Shown one piece after another: positions 1 to 9,532 of a stretch of 64,000 nucleotides of DNA (its first letter is position 1; each line of letters starts with the position of its first letter). The DNA lies in NCBI RefSeq assembly GCF_000369625.1, contig NZ_KB850113.1, forward strand, positions 1,590,356 through 1,654,355. The letters are read 5' to 3'. The DNA comes from Acinetobacter variabilis (lineage in GTDB: Bacteria > Pseudomonadota > Gammaproteobacteria > Pseudomonadales > Moraxellaceae). Under the pieces are notes generated by a model. It saw nothing but the letters and a program-made list of their open reading frames with translations. It did not search any database and was not told where the DNA came from. The position numbers were made by a program, and so were the translations under genes.

Positions 1-95
1 GACGCATAAAGCGACCCAAATAGAAGAATTACTACCACATCGCTGGAAATCCAACTCAAATTAAAAAATAGGCATGGGGTTCAGCGGACGCTTAC
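1..95 (+). mobile_element. Right end of an IS66-family insertion sequence (partial)
   Basis: The window opens inside an element whose last reading frame ends at 64 and whose terminal sequence at 71-95 reads, in reverse complement, GTAAGCGTCCGCTGAACCCC, the GTAAGCG start being typical of IS66-family terminal repeats. The left part lies outside the window, so the matching inverted repeat cannot be seen. IS66 elements make 8-bp target duplications, so bases 96-103 would be one copy, which cannot be checked here. The family call is an inference from this terminus and the protein tail. Confidence 0.5.
2..64 (+). CDS. C-terminal tail of an IS66-type transposase (partial)
   Basis: An open frame enters from the left edge and stops at TAA 62-64. 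The 20 visible residues include IEELLPHRW, which resembles the short C-terminal domain of IS66 TnpC proteins (usually ...IDELLPW...). It is followed seven bases later by the putative terminal repeat of the element, as expected for the last gene of an IS. So little protein is visible that another DDE transposase family remains possible. Confidence 0.4.
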   Translation, partial: THKATQIEELLPHRWKSNSN

Positions 96-117
96 GTTAC
101 AGATTCTTTATAGTTAT

Positions 118-142
118 AAAAAAATCCCCCAATTTGGAGGAT
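118..142 (-). terminator. Rho-independent terminator after miaE
   Basis: Read on the minus strand, ATCCTCCAAATTGGGGGAT forms a hairpin (ATCC/GGAT and CCA/TGG with one mismatch) followed by seven T residues. It lies about 30 bases past the miaE stop and closes the long minus-strand run from lepA to miaE. Confidence 0.7.
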
Positions 143-171
143 CTTCTTTGATGTCTTAATAAAGTAGCTTC

Positions 172-825
172 TTAAGCTGCTTTTGTTGGCACACCACTAT
201 GGAAACGGAACATTTCATCTGGACTGAGAATCAGATTCTTTTCTACTTCCCGGATATGCTTAATTCGACTTTGAATATCTTCTTGCGGATTTTTCAATTT
301 TGCAGTTTTAGCCACATCCAAAGCTAAGGCCAAGTAGTCCTCAAAATGGCGAGATTCAGATTTTAGCAAGTAACGGTAATAGCGTCCTAACTCGTCATCC
401 ACCAGCGGAGCAAGCGCATAGAAACGCTCACAAGAGCGTGCTTCTACAAAAGCACCAATCACCAGCACATCAATTAATGCTTCTGGTTCATAGGTCCGGA
501 TTTCCTTACGCAAACCACCCGCATAACGCCCTGCACTGAGACCAATCCATTGCTGGCCACGCTTATTCATGAATTCCAGCACCTGTTCATAGTGCAGCAT
601 TTCTTCACGTACCAGTTGCGCCAGTTTCACCTGTAAATCTACAAAGAAGCTATAGCGGAACATCAGGTTCATTGCTGTACTGGCTGCTTTCTTCTCACAG
701 TTAGCATGATCCTGCATCAGGATCTCCAGATTCTGTAATGCCTCATCGAGCCAGGCTTTTGGTGTTTCACAACCCAGGAAGCCAATGACAGGCTTCATCA
801 GTTCATCATAATCAATATTTGACAT
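172..825 (-). CDS. miaE: tRNA-(ms2io6A)-hydroxylase
   Basis: This 217-residue protein is a ferritin-like diiron monooxygenase that hydroxylates the isopentenyl group of ms2i6A at position 37 of tRNAs reading UNN codons. The two halves of the diiron site are visible as an E-E-x-x-H stretch (REEMLHYEQ, about residue 73) and a later E-x-x-H (ESRHFEDY, about residue 156), with a further helix carrying EARSCERF between them. The length fits the family. It is last in the minus-strand run, 15 bp after pdxJ, and is followed by a terminator. The enzyme needs O2, in keeping with an aerobic host. Confidence 0.93.
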   Translation of the reverse strand: MSNIDYDELMKPVIGFLGCETPKAWLDEALQNLEILMQDHANCEKKAASTAMNLMFRYSFFVDLQVKLAQLVREEMLHYEQVLEFMNKRGQQWIGLSAGRYAGGLRKEIRTYEPEALIDVLVIGAFVEARSCERFYALAPLVDDELGRYYRYLLKSESRHFEDYLALALDVAKTAKLKNPQEDIQSRIKHIREVEKNLILSPDEMFRFHSGVPTKAA

Positions 826-840
826 ATGTTTCTTGCAATC

Positions 841-1566
841 TTAACGCGCAGCTTTAATTGCAGCCTTCATTTGTTGAACCGCTTGCGCTAAACCAACAAA
901 AACTGCATCTGCAATAATCGAGTGACCAATATTTAATTCATGAATTTGAGGAATTGCAGCAATTGGAGTGACATTATCCATATTCAGACCATGACCTGCA
1001 TTCACCACCAGACCTTTAGAAGCAGCATATTCAGCGCCTTTCACAATGCGTTCAAGTTCCGCTTGTTGCGCTTCTGGAGTTTCTGCATCGGCATAGGCGC
1101 CTGTGTGAATCTCAATCGTCGGCGCACCACACGCGACCGCAGCATCAATCTGGGCAAAGTCAGCATCAATAAATAGTGACACATCACAGCCAATCGCAGT
1201 CAGTTCTTGAGTGGCTTTTTTCACATCTTCAAAATGACCAACCACATCCAGACCGCCTTCAGTAGTGACTTCCTGACGTTTTTCAGGCACAAAACAGACA
1301 TGATGCGGCTGAATTTCTTTAGCAAAAGCCACCATTTCATCAGTCACAGCCATTTCCAGATTCATATGCGTGGTCAATACCGGACGCATACGACGTACAT
1401 CATCATCCTGGATATGACGACGGTCTTCACGTAAATGCAAGGTAATGCCCTCTGCACCCGCCTGTTCGCAGATCAATGCAGCATTGACTGGGTCTGGGTA
1501 CGTCGTACCACGTGCTTGTCTTAAAGTTGCGACATGGTCAATATTGACACCAAGTAATGCAGCCAT
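841..1566 (-). CDS. pdxJ: Pyridoxine 5'-phosphate synthase
   Basis: This 241-residue protein has the PdxJ signature near its start ([17 protein letters not shown]). PdxJ condenses 1-deoxyxylulose 5-phosphate with 3-amino-2-oxopropyl phosphate, the ring-closing step of DXP-dependent vitamin B6 synthesis in the cytoplasm. The length matches the TIM-barrel family (about 240). It sits 13 bp after recO, the recO-pdxJ order common in gammaproteobacteria, so the two are almost certainly cotranscribed. Other conserved patches visible are HLREDRRHI and VNAGHGLN. Confidence 0.96.
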   Translation of the reverse strand: MAALLGVNIDHVATLRQARGTTYPDPVNAALICEQAGAEGITLHLREDRRHIQDDDVRRMRPVLTTHMNLEMAVTDEMVAFAKEIQPHHVCFVPEKRQEVTTEGGLDVVGHFEDVKKATQELTAIGCDVSLFIDADFAQIDAAVACGAPTIEIHTGAYADAETPEAQQAELERIVKGAEYAASKGLVVNAGHGLNMDNVTPIAAIPQIHELNIGHSIIADAVFVGLAQAVQQMKAAIKAAR

Positions 1567-1579
1567 AATATTTTCCTAA

Positions 1580-2290
1580 CTACGATTGAGATTGAGAATT
1601 TTGGATCCACAACTGTCGACTTTTCAGTGGTCGGTCACCAAGCAAAGCAGTGATCACCTGTCGATATAGCTTCGTCAGTAATTGTAACTGTTCTGGATTA
1701 AAATCCCTACCCTTTTCATAGTGCTGCATTGTTAAAATCTGCTGGCCCGACATGGTTGAGCGCAAGGCCTTGGCCGAAGGCATAAAACCTTCATTCAACT
1801 GAAAATAGTAATGTTGCAAGGGATTGATTGGTGCCTGATTGGCATCAACCGAAAAATCCAGTTCATAGCCCAGTTCTTCTAATAAGATATGTTCAAACTG
1901 ACGCAGAACCTGTTTTAAATAAGTATTGGGATTTTCCTGATCGGAGAGTTTTTGCAAGGCATTCAACGTTTCGCCATATTTGGCAAAGGTCAGCGGCATT
2001 TGCACTTCAAGCGGACATAAACGCAACAGGATTTCATTTAGATAAAAGCCAGAAAAGAAGGCATCGCCAAAAAAAAAGATCGGCTGATTAACAATTTCTA
2101 ATTTGGTGAAGTTTTTGAGTTCAGATTTGCCAGAGGCTAGCAAGCTGATGGGTTGATATTGTGGTGGAGGATTTTGTCTCAGTATCCCGTCAATACGGCC
2201 ATATTCCTGGGTAAATAAATGCACAATATGACTGCGATCGCGATATTTACGATGATGAATCAAGTATCCATGCAGCACTTCATTACGCAT
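1580..2290 (-). CDS. recO: DNA repair protein RecO
   Basis: This is a 236-residue RecO. The N-terminal OB-fold is recognisable (LIHHRKYRDRSHIVHLFTQE, then GRIDGILRQ), followed by a helical C-terminal part. RecO works with RecR and RecF to load RecA onto SSB-coated single-stranded gaps. There is no obvious CxxC zinc motif in the C-terminal part, which varies across the family. It lies between the small lipoprotein and pdxJ, downstream of era, an arrangement (era-recO-pdxJ) found in many gammaproteobacteria. Confidence 0.93.
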   Translation of the reverse strand: MRNEVLHGYLIHHRKYRDRSHIVHLFTQEYGRIDGILRQNPPPQYQPISLLASGKSELKNFTKLEIVNQPIFFFGDAFFSGFYLNEILLRLCPLEVQMPLTFAKYGETLNALQKLSDQENPNTYLKQVLRQFEHILLEELGYELDFSVDANQAPINPLQHYYFQLNEGFMPSAKALRSTMSGQQILTMQHYEKGRDFNPEQLQLLTKLYRQVITALLGDRPLKSRQLWIQNSQSQS

Positions 2291-2301
2291 AGGCTACTTC
2301 T

Positions 2302-2499
2302 TTAGTCTTTATTCTTTTTTGATTTTTTCTCGTCTTCTTCGTCATCCCCATCGGGAATGGCGGCACCCACAACAGCCGCGGTCCCTTTGACCGCGTACTT
2401 TGTGGTTTTATAGGCAACTTTGGCAGGAACGGTCACTACTTTATGAATACAGCCCTGCAAAAATAAAACACATGCAATGACTACCAGAAATTTCATCAT
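2302..2499 (-). CDS. Small lipoprotein, NF038104-like
   Basis: This 65-residue protein has a clear lipoprotein signal: a short positive start, a hydrophobic core and the lipobox LQGC with the acylated cysteine at residue 17. The mature part has a valine/alanine-rich segment, then a strongly acidic DGDDEEDE stretch and a lysine-rich end. It is conserved as a short envelope lipoprotein in Acinetobacter (recalled, not searched). The function is unknown. It lies between era and recO with small gaps, so it probably rides on the same transcript. Confidence 0.8.
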   Translation of the reverse strand: MMKFLVVIACVLFLQGCIHKVVTVPAKVAYKTTKYAVKGTAAVVGAAIPDGDDEEDEKKSKKNKD

Positions 2500-2517
2500 G
2501 ATCCGTTCCTATCCAAT

Positions 2518-3546
2518 TTAAATGTCGCTATAACCTAGACTTTTCAGGGCTCGCTCATCATCAGACCAGCCGCCTTTGACTTTCACCCAAAGCGTTAGCA
2601 TGATTTTCTGTTCGAACATCTTTTCCATATCGACACGTGCATCCATACCGATTTTTTTCAGCTTGGAGCCTTTTTCACCAATCACAATGGCTTTTTGGCC
2701 AGCACGATCAACGAAAATGGTGGCATCAATATAAGTACATGCCGGCTTCATACGACCTGTTTTTTCGTTCAGGGTCGGCTCTTCAGTTTTGAAAGATTCA
2801 ATCTGAACAGTTAAATCGTATGGCAGTTCTTCGCCTAACTGACGCATGATCTTTTCACGGATAATTTCAGAGGCCAGGAAACGCTCTGAACGATCGGTAA
2901 GCTGATCTAATGAATACAGTGGTGGCTGGAATGGCAGGTACTTGGCAATCGTATCGCGTAAGTGTTCGAGATTTGCACCACGAAGTGCAGATACCGGTAC
3001 GATTTCAGCAAAGTTCATCAGTTTAGCACGTTCACGAATCAGCGGTAAGGCCTCATTCTTGTTCTCAAACGTGTCCAGCTTGTTAATCACCAGAATTACT
3101 GGCATATCCGCATTTTTTAATTTCTCCAGAACAAGCTCGTCGTTCTGGGTCCATTTCTGTGCGTCAACTACAAACAGTACCAGGTTCACGTCACGCAGTG
3201 CAGAGTGCGCAGCTCGGTTCATCATTTTATTGATGGCACGCACTTCTTTCTTATGCATCCCCGGTGTATCAACAAATACTGCCTGAGATTTTTCACGTGA
3301 ATCAATCCCTACAATTTTATGACGTGTGGTTTGTGGCTTACGTGAAGTAATCGAAAGTTTCTGGCCCAGTAAGTGGTTCATCAAGGTCGATTTACCTACG
3401 TTTGGACGTCCGACAATCGCCACGAAACCGCTACGATAATCAGAAGGAATTTCAGTACCCTGTGCACTGAAAAATTGACTAATCAAGTCATTGCTGTCGC
3501 TTTGCGACTCGTGATCAGCATCAATGTGATCGGAATGAGTAGTCAT
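2518..3546 (-). CDS. era: GTPase Era
   Basis: Era is an essential GTPase that binds the 3' end of 16S rRNA during 30S maturation. The G1 motif GRPNVGKST is at about residue 46, the switch region follows (SRKPQTTRHKIVGI), then G3 DTPG and G4 NKLD; a KH RNA-binding domain makes up the C-terminal third (IVIGEKGSKLKKIG). The protein has 342 residues, about 40 more than E. coli Era, because of an acidic, His/Asp/Ser-rich N-terminal extension before the G domain. Its start codon overlaps the rnc stop (TAATG), giving the rnc-era pair common in bacteria. Confidence 0.96.
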   Translation of the reverse strand: MTTHSDHIDADHESQSDSNDLISQFFSAQGTEIPSDYRSGFVAIVGRPNVGKSTLMNHLLGQKLSITSRKPQTTRHKIVGIDSREKSQAVFVDTPGMHKKEVRAINKMMNRAAHSALRDVNLVLFVVDAQKWTQNDELVLEKLKNADMPVILVINKLDTFENKNEALPLIRERAKLMNFAEIVPVSALRGANLEHLRDTIAKYLPFQPPLYSLDQLTDRSERFLASEIIREKIMRQLGEELPYDLTVQIESFKTEEPTLNEKTGRMKPACTYIDATIFVDRAGQKAIVIGEKGSKLKKIGMDARVDMEKMFEQKIMLTLWVKVKGGWSDDERALKSLGYSDI

Positions 3547-4244
3547 TAAGACTTATGCTCCAAATGTTTTAAAATATCTGCCGCAACCGCCTGTTCAGCG
3601 AATCGTCGGCTTGAACCTTCACCGGCCATGACCGGTAAGCCTTCTACCTGGCATTCCACTTTGAAATGCTGGTTCGGGGCATCACCCTGAATATCTACAA
3701 CCTCGTAAACTGGGAGAGGTTTTTTACGTGCTTGTAAATATTCCTGTAGGCGTGATTTAGGGTCTTTCAGCTGGTCAGTTGGTTCTATATTGTCTAAATA
3801 CGGTTCGTACCATTTTAGCACAATCGCCTGTAGTACAGTGAGATCACCGCAATCCACATAGATCGCACCAATAATGGCTTCGACCGTATCCGCAAGTATA
3901 GACTCACGATGATGACCACCCGATTTCAGCTCACCCGTACTGAGAATCAGGTTCTGACTCAATTTTAGATCATTAGCAATTTTCCCTAACGCTTCCTGTC
4001 GGACAAGAGTCGCACGCATACGCGTCAGACGGCCCTCGTTTTCCTGCGGGTAAGCAGTAAAGAGATAATTGGCTATGATCATCCCTAAAAGAGAATCGCC
4101 TAGAAATTCTAGGCGTTCATAGTTGTGTTTATGACTGACTGAACGATGGGTCAATGCCAGTTTTAACAGATCAGCTTGTTTAAACTGATAACCGATCCGT
4201 TTGGCAAGACGCTCATCATTTAGTTTTGACTGTGCTTTGATCAA
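3546..4244 (-). CDS. rnc: Ribonuclease III
   Basis: RNase III cleaves double-stranded RNA, including the rRNA precursor. The catalytic signature ERLEFLGDSLLG is at about residue 40 and a dsRNA-binding domain occupies the last 70 residues (DPKSRLQEYLQARKKPLPVY). There is no good ATG. Two in-frame TTG codons occur at 4256 and 4244. I chose 4244 because a GAGAAAGA sequence sits just upstream at ribosome-binding distance and because the 232-residue product matches close relatives. The gene start lies inside the end of the DUF4845 gene, so the two are translationally linked. Confidence 0.93.
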   Translation of the reverse strand: MIKAQSKLNDERLAKRIGYQFKQADLLKLALTHRSVSHKHNYERLEFLGDSLLGMIIANYLFTAYPQENEGRLTRMRATLVRQEALGKIANDLKLSQNLILSTGELKSGGHHRESILADTVEAIIGAIYVDCGDLTVLQAIVLKWYEPYLDNIEPTDQLKDPKSRLQEYLQARKKPLPVYEVVDIQGDAPNQHFKVECQVEGLPVMAGEGSSRRFAEQAVAADILKHLEHKS

Positions 4245-4587
4245 AATCTTTCTCAAACTTCATCACTAAATCTATATTCAATATAAAATTCTTGCGAATT
4301 TCATAATTCTTGTGCACCTGTAAACCATCAGTGTTGGTTACCTTGGCAATTTCATCAAATTTCAGATCGCGAATATTGTTCATTTCTAAACGCTGACCCA
4401 TCTGTTGACGAAATTTTTCTGGTGCAATATTTGCCGGAGAACTCTTTAAAAGTTCCTCAATCTGATTGTCCACCATACGATCATCAAAGTATGGCCCCCA
4501 AACTGCAATCGCCACTTTGGCAAGAAAAGCAAACCCCATGATTGCAAATAAAATTCCAATATACGAAGCACCTTGTTGATGTTTCAT
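4216..4587 (-). CDS. DUF4845 domain membrane protein
   Basis: This 123-residue protein has one N-terminal transmembrane segment (about residues 8-29, after MKHQQGASYIG) and a short, probably periplasmic, domain. The prepilin-like start (small residues before a hydrophobic helix) and the position between lepB and rnc are typical of DUF4845 proteins in gammaproteobacteria. No biochemical role is established. It follows lepB after 24 bp, and its 3' end overlaps the start of rnc by about 29 bp. Confidence 0.85.
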   Translation of the reverse strand: MKHQQGASYIGILFAIMGFAFLAKVAIAVWGPYFDDRMVDNQIEELLKSSPANIAPEKFRQQMGQRLEMNNIRDLKFDEIAKVTNTDGLQVHKNYEIRKNFILNIDLVMKFEKDFDQSTVKTK

Positions 4588-4611
4588 TTTTTATTTTCCT
4601 GACTGAAATAA

Positions 4612-5439
4612 TTAATCGATTATTCCGTTTCGACTAAACGATGGCAGTTTAAAGCCAGGTTCTTTATGCATCCAGATATAGAATGCGCGACCTGTTAAGT
4701 TTTCTTCCGGAACAAAGCCCCAGAAACGACTGTCAGCACTTTGATCGCGATTATCCCCCATCGCAAAGTAATGGCCTTCTGGAACTTTCACTTCCCAATA
4801 TAAACCATTTTCAGCTGAAAACTTACCATTTTCTATATAGTTAAGGAATGGAGCCTGACGAGCTACATTTACTCCTTCCAGTTCACGCATAGTGAAAGTA
4901 TGTTCGCCAATGGTTTCTTTATGATAAATCGAATTTGGCGTATCCAGGCGATCTTTTTCACGGCTGAATTCTACTGGAACTTTTGCTACTTTCTCACCAT
5001 TAATGGTTAACTGGCCATGATCATAAACAATATGATCACCTGGCAAACCAATTACACGTTTGATATAGCTAATCGTTGGTTGTGGCGGATAGCGGAAGAC
5101 CACGACATCACCACGCTCCGGGCTACCTGTATCCAGAATTTTTGTATTAACAATTGGTAATTTCACACCATAGTCAAATTTATTGACCAGGATAAAATCA
5201 CCGGTTTCCAGGGTTGGAACCATGGAGTCTGATGGAATATTGAAAGGTTCGTACAGGAAAGAACGCAATACTAAAACGACCGCCAAAACCGGCCAGAAAT
5301 CATAAGCCCAGGTAATAATGAAGTTTTCATTGCCCTTACCTTTGGTCTGTCGTTGTTTCAGAACAAACTTATCCAGCAACCAGACCGCGACGAAAAATAA
5401 GGTCGCAGGAACAAGAATCAAATTAAAATCAAAATCCAT
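4612..5439 (-). CDS. lepB: Signal peptidase I
   Basis: This 275-residue inner-membrane serine protease removes signal peptides from exported preproteins. Two N-terminal membrane segments (about residues 6-24 and 45-62) precede the periplasmic catalytic domain. The nucleophile is Ser72 in PSDSM and the general base is Lys127 in SYIKRVIGLPGD; the GDNRDQSADSR box is also present. Length and layout match other Acinetobacter LepB proteins. It follows lepA by 21 bp, the conserved lepA-lepB-rnc-era order. Confidence 0.96.
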   Translation of the reverse strand: MDFDFNLILVPATLFFVAVWLLDKFVLKQRQTKGKGNENFIITWAYDFWPVLAVVLVLRSFLYEPFNIPSDSMVPTLETGDFILVNKFDYGVKLPIVNTKILDTGSPERGDVVVFRYPPQPTISYIKRVIGLPGDHIVYDHGQLTINGEKVAKVPVEFSREKDRLDTPNSIYHKETIGEHTFTMRELEGVNVARQAPFLNYIENGKFSAENGLYWEVKVPEGHYFAMGDNRDQSADSRFWGFVPEENLTGRAFYIWMHKEPGFKLPSFSRNGIID

Positions 5440-5460
5440 GGGCTTATTATCCTTATAGTA

Positions 5461-7278
5461 TTAGCGTTCGACTTTCAGTACAGCTAAGAACGCTTCTTGT
5501 GGAATTTCAACGCTACCCACCTGTTTCATACGTTTCTTACCTTCTTTCTGTTTTGCAAGAAGTTTCTTCTTACGTGATACGTCCCCACCATAACATTTTG
5601 CCAATACGTTTTTACGCATTGCTTTTACAGTAGAACGGGCAATAATTTGCGCACCAATAGCAGCCTGAATTGCCACATCAAACATCTGACGAGGAATCAG
5701 GTCTTTCATTTTTTCAACCAGTGCAATTCCACGATGACGTGCATCCTGACGATGGCAAATCATTGCTAAAGCATCGACTTTTTCACCATTGATCAGGACA
5801 TCCACTTTCACCAGTGATGAACTTTCAAAACGCACAAAGTTGTAATCTAGTGACGCAAAACCACGTGAACAAGATTTCAATTTATCAAAGAAATCCATCA
5901 CCACTTCGGCCATTGGAATTTCAAAAGTAACGGATACCTGATTCGCCATGAACTTCATGTCTTTCTGTACACCACGGCGCTCAATACATAGGGTCATGAC
6001 ATTACCCAGGTATTCCTGTGGCACGAGGATATGACACTCTGCAATTGGTTCACGCAGGTCTTCAACAGTTGAGCCATCTGGCATTTTTGACGGACTATCG
6101 ATGTAAATGGTATTGCCATTTTTCATCACTGCTTCATAAATTACAGTTGGTGCTGAAGAGATCAAATCCAGATCGTATTCACGTTCTAGACGCTCCTGTA
6201 CGATCTCCATGTGCAGCATACCTAAGAAGCCACAGCGGAAACCGAAGCCTAGAGCATCAGAACTTTCTGGTTCGAAGAACAGCGCAGAGTCATTGATTTG
6301 CAGTTTATGCAATGCTTCACGGAAAGGTTCAAAATCACTGGAATCGATTGGGAACAGGCCCGCATAGACCTGTGGTTTTACTTTTTTGAAACCAGGTAAT
6401 GTTGGAACTTCTGGAGTAGTTGCCAGTGTAATGGTATCACCCACTGGTGCACCAAAAATGTCTTTAATACCGGCAATCACGAAACCAACTTCACCCGCTT
6501 CAAGGATATCGGTTTCAGTATGCTTCGGATTGAAAATACCGACTGAAGTGATGATATGTGTCTGACCCGTCGATTTCACCAGCATCTTGTCGCCTTTGCG
6601 AACACGCCCCTGTTTCACACGAACTAGAGATACCACGCCCAAGTAGTTATCGAACCATGAGTCAATAATCAACGCTTGCAGCGGTGCATCACGTTCACCT
6701 GTTGGTGCAGGAATGACATTCACCAGCGTTTCAAGTACACCTTCAATACCTAGGCCAGTTTTTGCTGAACAGGTCGGTGCTTCAGTCGCTTCAATCCCGA
6801 TAATATCTTCAATTTCCTGAATTACACGTTCGGGTTCAGCCTGTGGCAAGTCAATCTTGTTCAGTACTGGTAAAACTTCCAGACCCTGCTCAATCGCGGT
6901 ATAGCAGTTTGCTACAGACTGCGCTTCTACCCCTTGCGCTGCATCCACAACGAGAAGTGCACCTTCACAGGCCGCTAAAGAACGTGAAACTTCATAAGAG
7001 AAATCCACGTGTCCCGGGGTATCAATGAAGTTCAACTGATACTCTTGACCATTTGGATGGGTATAGTACAAGGTGACCGAAGCCGCTTTGATGGTAATCC
7101 CACGTTCGCGTTCAAGTTCCATAGAATCAAGAACTTGAGCCTGCATTTCACGATCCTGTAAACCACCACAAGTTTGAATAAAACGGTCTGCCAGAGTCGA
7201 TTTACCGTGGTCAATATGCGCAATAATCGAGAAGTTACGAATGTTTTTAATATCAACAGATTTTTTAGCTTGCGCCAT
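5461..7278 (-). CDS. lepA: Elongation factor 4 (LepA)
   Basis: This 605-residue translational GTPase is associated with the ribosome and affects translation under stress and initiation/assembly. The G1 motif [13 protein letters not shown] lies at about residue 20, with G3 DTPGHVDF and G4 NKIDLP further on, and the LepA-specific C-terminal domain ends the protein ([24 protein letters not shown]). Length is typical (about 600). It is the first gene of the minus-strand run that continues through lepB, rnc, era and recO. The upstream 258 bp to the next gene should contain its promoter. Confidence 0.97.
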   Translation of the reverse strand: MAQAKKSVDIKNIRNFSIIAHIDHGKSTLADRFIQTCGGLQDREMQAQVLDSMELERERGITIKAASVTLYYTHPNGQEYQLNFIDTPGHVDFSYEVSRSLAACEGALLVVDAAQGVEAQSVANCYTAIEQGLEVLPVLNKIDLPQAEPERVIQEIEDIIGIEATEAPTCSAKTGLGIEGVLETLVNVIPAPTGERDAPLQALIIDSWFDNYLGVVSLVRVKQGRVRKGDKMLVKSTGQTHIITSVGIFNPKHTETDILEAGEVGFVIAGIKDIFGAPVGDTITLATTPEVPTLPGFKKVKPQVYAGLFPIDSSDFEPFREALHKLQINDSALFFEPESSDALGFGFRCGFLGMLHMEIVQERLEREYDLDLISSAPTVIYEAVMKNGNTIYIDSPSKMPDGSTVEDLREPIAECHILVPQEYLGNVMTLCIERRGVQKDMKFMANQVSVTFEIPMAEVVMDFFDKLKSCSRGFASLDYNFVRFESSSLVKVDVLINGEKVDALAMICHRQDARHRGIALVEKMKDLIPRQMFDVAIQAAIGAQIIARSTVKAMRKNVLAKCYGGDVSRKKKLLAKQKEGKKRMKQVGSVEIPQEAFLAVLKVER

Positions 7279-7536
7279 GGGCTACCTTGAGAAAAAAACG
7301 CGCCATGCAATTTAAAAAGTCATTGCATAACAAAAGCCGAATAGAAATTGCCGAGGATTATAGCAGAATGGAGATACAGAAAAAGAATTATCTTTCTTCT
7401 CTCTTAGCTGTCTTAAGCACATGACCAGTTTCTTCTTATTTTTCTTTTCCTCAGCTTTTTCTTAGAAACAGCTTGTTAAATGGGCTGTTTCCTATTTAGT
7501 AGCTGCCTTCTATTCGATCTCAATATCATCACCTTA

Positions 7537-8055
7537 TTAGATTGATTCTTCTCTTATTGCCTTTGCTTCTTCACTCAAATATAAAGTAGAAAAATCATAA
7601 GGGTTAATACTGTCTGAGAGGGGCTGATAAGCTTGGGTAAAACTTGGCGACATACGCTTCGGGCGACCCGACGCAATTTCGATACAAGCCCACTGCGTGC
7701 TACCGGTAAATAGGACATTCTGATCCTGTGGACGATAAAAAGCATACTGTCTGAATGAATATAAGGCATTCAAATCACTTAACCAGGTTCGTAGAATCAG
7801 CTCATCCCCTTCAAATGCCGCCTTGCGATACTGGACATGATGTTCAACTGCAACCATGGCATGTTTAAGTTGCAGATACTCATTTAAACCGAGTCCTAAT
7901 TGCTCGATATGGGCCGAGGCCACATCCTGCATCCACTGCACATAAATGACGTTATTCACATGTCCTAGACGATCAATATGTTCAGGATGTACCTTTAAAA
8001 CTTGGTCAAAAATACCAGTCACTTTTCTCTTATCCTTTATCGCAATTTTTTCCAT
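7537..8055 (-). CDS. Acyl-CoA thioesterase, hotdog fold (4HBT type)
   Basis: This 172-residue protein carries the 4HBT-type hotdog core: VHPEHIDRLGHVNNVIYVQWMQ with the Asp-x-x-x-His-x-N pattern near residue 27, followed by strands of the sheet. Such enzymes hydrolyse acyl-CoA thioesters in the cytoplasm; the substrate cannot be told from sequence. It lies alone between lepA and the DegP-type protease, all on the minus strand. About 90 bp and a terminator separate it from the protease gene. Confidence 0.82.
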   Translation of the reverse strand: MEKIAIKDKRKVTGIFDQVLKVHPEHIDRLGHVNNVIYVQWMQDVASAHIEQLGLGLNEYLQLKHAMVAVEHHVQYRKAAFEGDELILRTWLSDLNALYSFRQYAFYRPQDQNVLFTGSTQWACIEIASGRPKRMSPSFTQAYQPLSDSINPYDFSTLYLSEEAKAIREESI

Positions 8056-8097
8056 GTACAGAGTCTACAGAAATTATGGCTCGGGTAAATTGCGAAA

Positions 8098-8128
8098 AAT
8101 AAAAAACCGCCTATACAAGCGGTCTTTT
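8098..8128 (-). terminator. Terminator of the DegP-type protease gene
   Basis: On the minus strand, ACCGC and GCGGT pair around an 8-base loop and are followed by a T-rich run. It starts about 20 bases after the protease stop codon. Confidence 0.75.
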
Positions 8129-8146
8129 ATTGAAGATTCATATATT

Positions 8147-9532
8147 TTATGAAATGCGCATCCCGACAATGGCACGTTGACCCTGACGAATCAGACCGAC
8201 ACGGGCAACACTACCTTTTTTCAGGTCTGCCACAGCTTCCACAAACTGGTTACTGTTCAATATCGCTTTACCATTGATTTGAGTCACAACATCATTTGGC
8301 ATGATCCGTGCCTGAGCTGCGATCCCGTCTCTACGAACGTCCTGAATGACTACACCACCCTTAATCTCTAAACGCTCTTTTTCAGCCGGACTTAATTCAC
8401 GAATAGTAACGCCTAATACCGGACCTTTATTTGGCTGAGCCTGGTTGCCTGCTTTGGCTGGCGTTTCATCTGGCGCAGTCGTGAGTGTTGCATTGATATT
8501 ACGACGTTTATCATCACGTAATATTTCTAACTGGATCTGCTGTTTAGGCGCAGAACGGTTTAAATAGTTCAGCAACTGGCTAGTGCGTGAAATATCAGTA
8601 CCATTGTATTTTAAAATCACATCACCGGCTTGCAGACCCGCTTTAGCCGCTGGCGAATTTGGTGCAACCTGGGTAATTAAAGAACCTTCTGGCTTAGATA
8701 ATTTATAAGATTCAGCCAAAGTACGGTCGATATCTTGCAGGCTTACCCCCAGATAAGAACGAGTCACCTTACCATCACGTTTCAGCTGGTCAGCGACTTC
8801 CATAGCGACATCAATCGGAATCGAAAATGACAGCCCCATATAACCGCCAGTACCACTGAAGATTCGTGAGTTCACCCCAACCACTTCACCGCGCTGGTTA
8901 AATAGCGGTCCACCCGAGTTTCCCGGGTTGAGGGCAACGTCAGTTTGAATAAATGGTACGGCTGTTTCACCCATCATGTTACGCATCTTGGCACTGACAA
9001 TGCCGGCAGAAGCGGAGTAGTCAAAACCAAAAGGTGAACCGATTGCTAATACGGGTTCACCTACACGTAATTTATCGACATCACCAGTACGCAGTTCCGG
9101 GAAACCTGAACCATTAACTTTCAATAAAGCGACGTCAGTACGCTCGTCGCTTCCCACGACTGTTGCATCAATTTCCCGACGATCATTCAAGGTAATTGTC
9201 ACTTTAGACGCATCTTCAACTACGTGGTGGTTGGTCAGCAGATAGCCATCCTTACTAATGAAGAAGGCACTCCCATATCCGGTTTTTTCCTGCGGTACAC
9301 GTGGCTGCGGAATAATCACTTGATTACCAAAGAAACGGCGTAAAATTTCAGGAACCTGTTGTTGCAAGAGCTCTTCTTCGCTCATTTTTTTGACAACACT
9401 CACACTGACAACTGCCGGACTGACCTGATCAACCAGGTTAGAAAAATCGACGGGTGTTACTGCCTGTAACTGAGCAGCACTCATAGTAACAGTCGCTGCA
9501 AATAATCCTTTTTTTAAATCCAGAATTTTCAT
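8147..9532 (-). CDS. Do-family periplasmic serine endopeptidase (DegP/MucD-like)
   Basis: This 461-residue HtrA-type protease degrades misfolded envelope proteins. A signal peptide covers about residues 1-24. The catalytic triad is visible as His103 (LTNHHVV), Asp133 (RTDVALLKV) and Ser206 (GNSGGPL). Two PDZ domains follow (about 255-345 and 370-455), with the carboxylate-binding pattern YLGVSLQD. The two-PDZ layout and length fit DegQ/MucD rather than DegS. It is transcribed away from nadB across a 230-bp intergenic region. I give no gene symbol because degP, degQ and mucD cannot be separated here. Confidence 0.92.
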   Translation of the reverse strand: MKILDLKKGLFAATVTMSAAQLQAVTPVDFSNLVDQVSPAVVSVSVVKKMSEEELLQQQVPEILRRFFGNQVIIPQPRVPQEKTGYGSAFFISKDGYLLTNHHVVEDASKVTITLNDRREIDATVVGSDERTDVALLKVNGSGFPELRTGDVDKLRVGEPVLAIGSPFGFDYSASAGIVSAKMRNMMGETAVPFIQTDVALNPGNSGGPLFNQRGEVVGVNSRIFSGTGGYMGLSFSIPIDVAMEVADQLKRDGKVTRSYLGVSLQDIDRTLAESYKLSKPEGSLITQVAPNSPAAKAGLQAGDVILKYNGTDISRTSQLLNYLNRSAPKQQIQLEILRDDKRRNINATLTTAPDETPAKAGNQAQPNKGPVLGVTIRELSPAEKERLEIKGGVVIQDVRRDGIAAQARIMPNDVVTQINGKAILNSNQFVEAVADLKKGSVARVGLIRQGQRAIVGMRIS

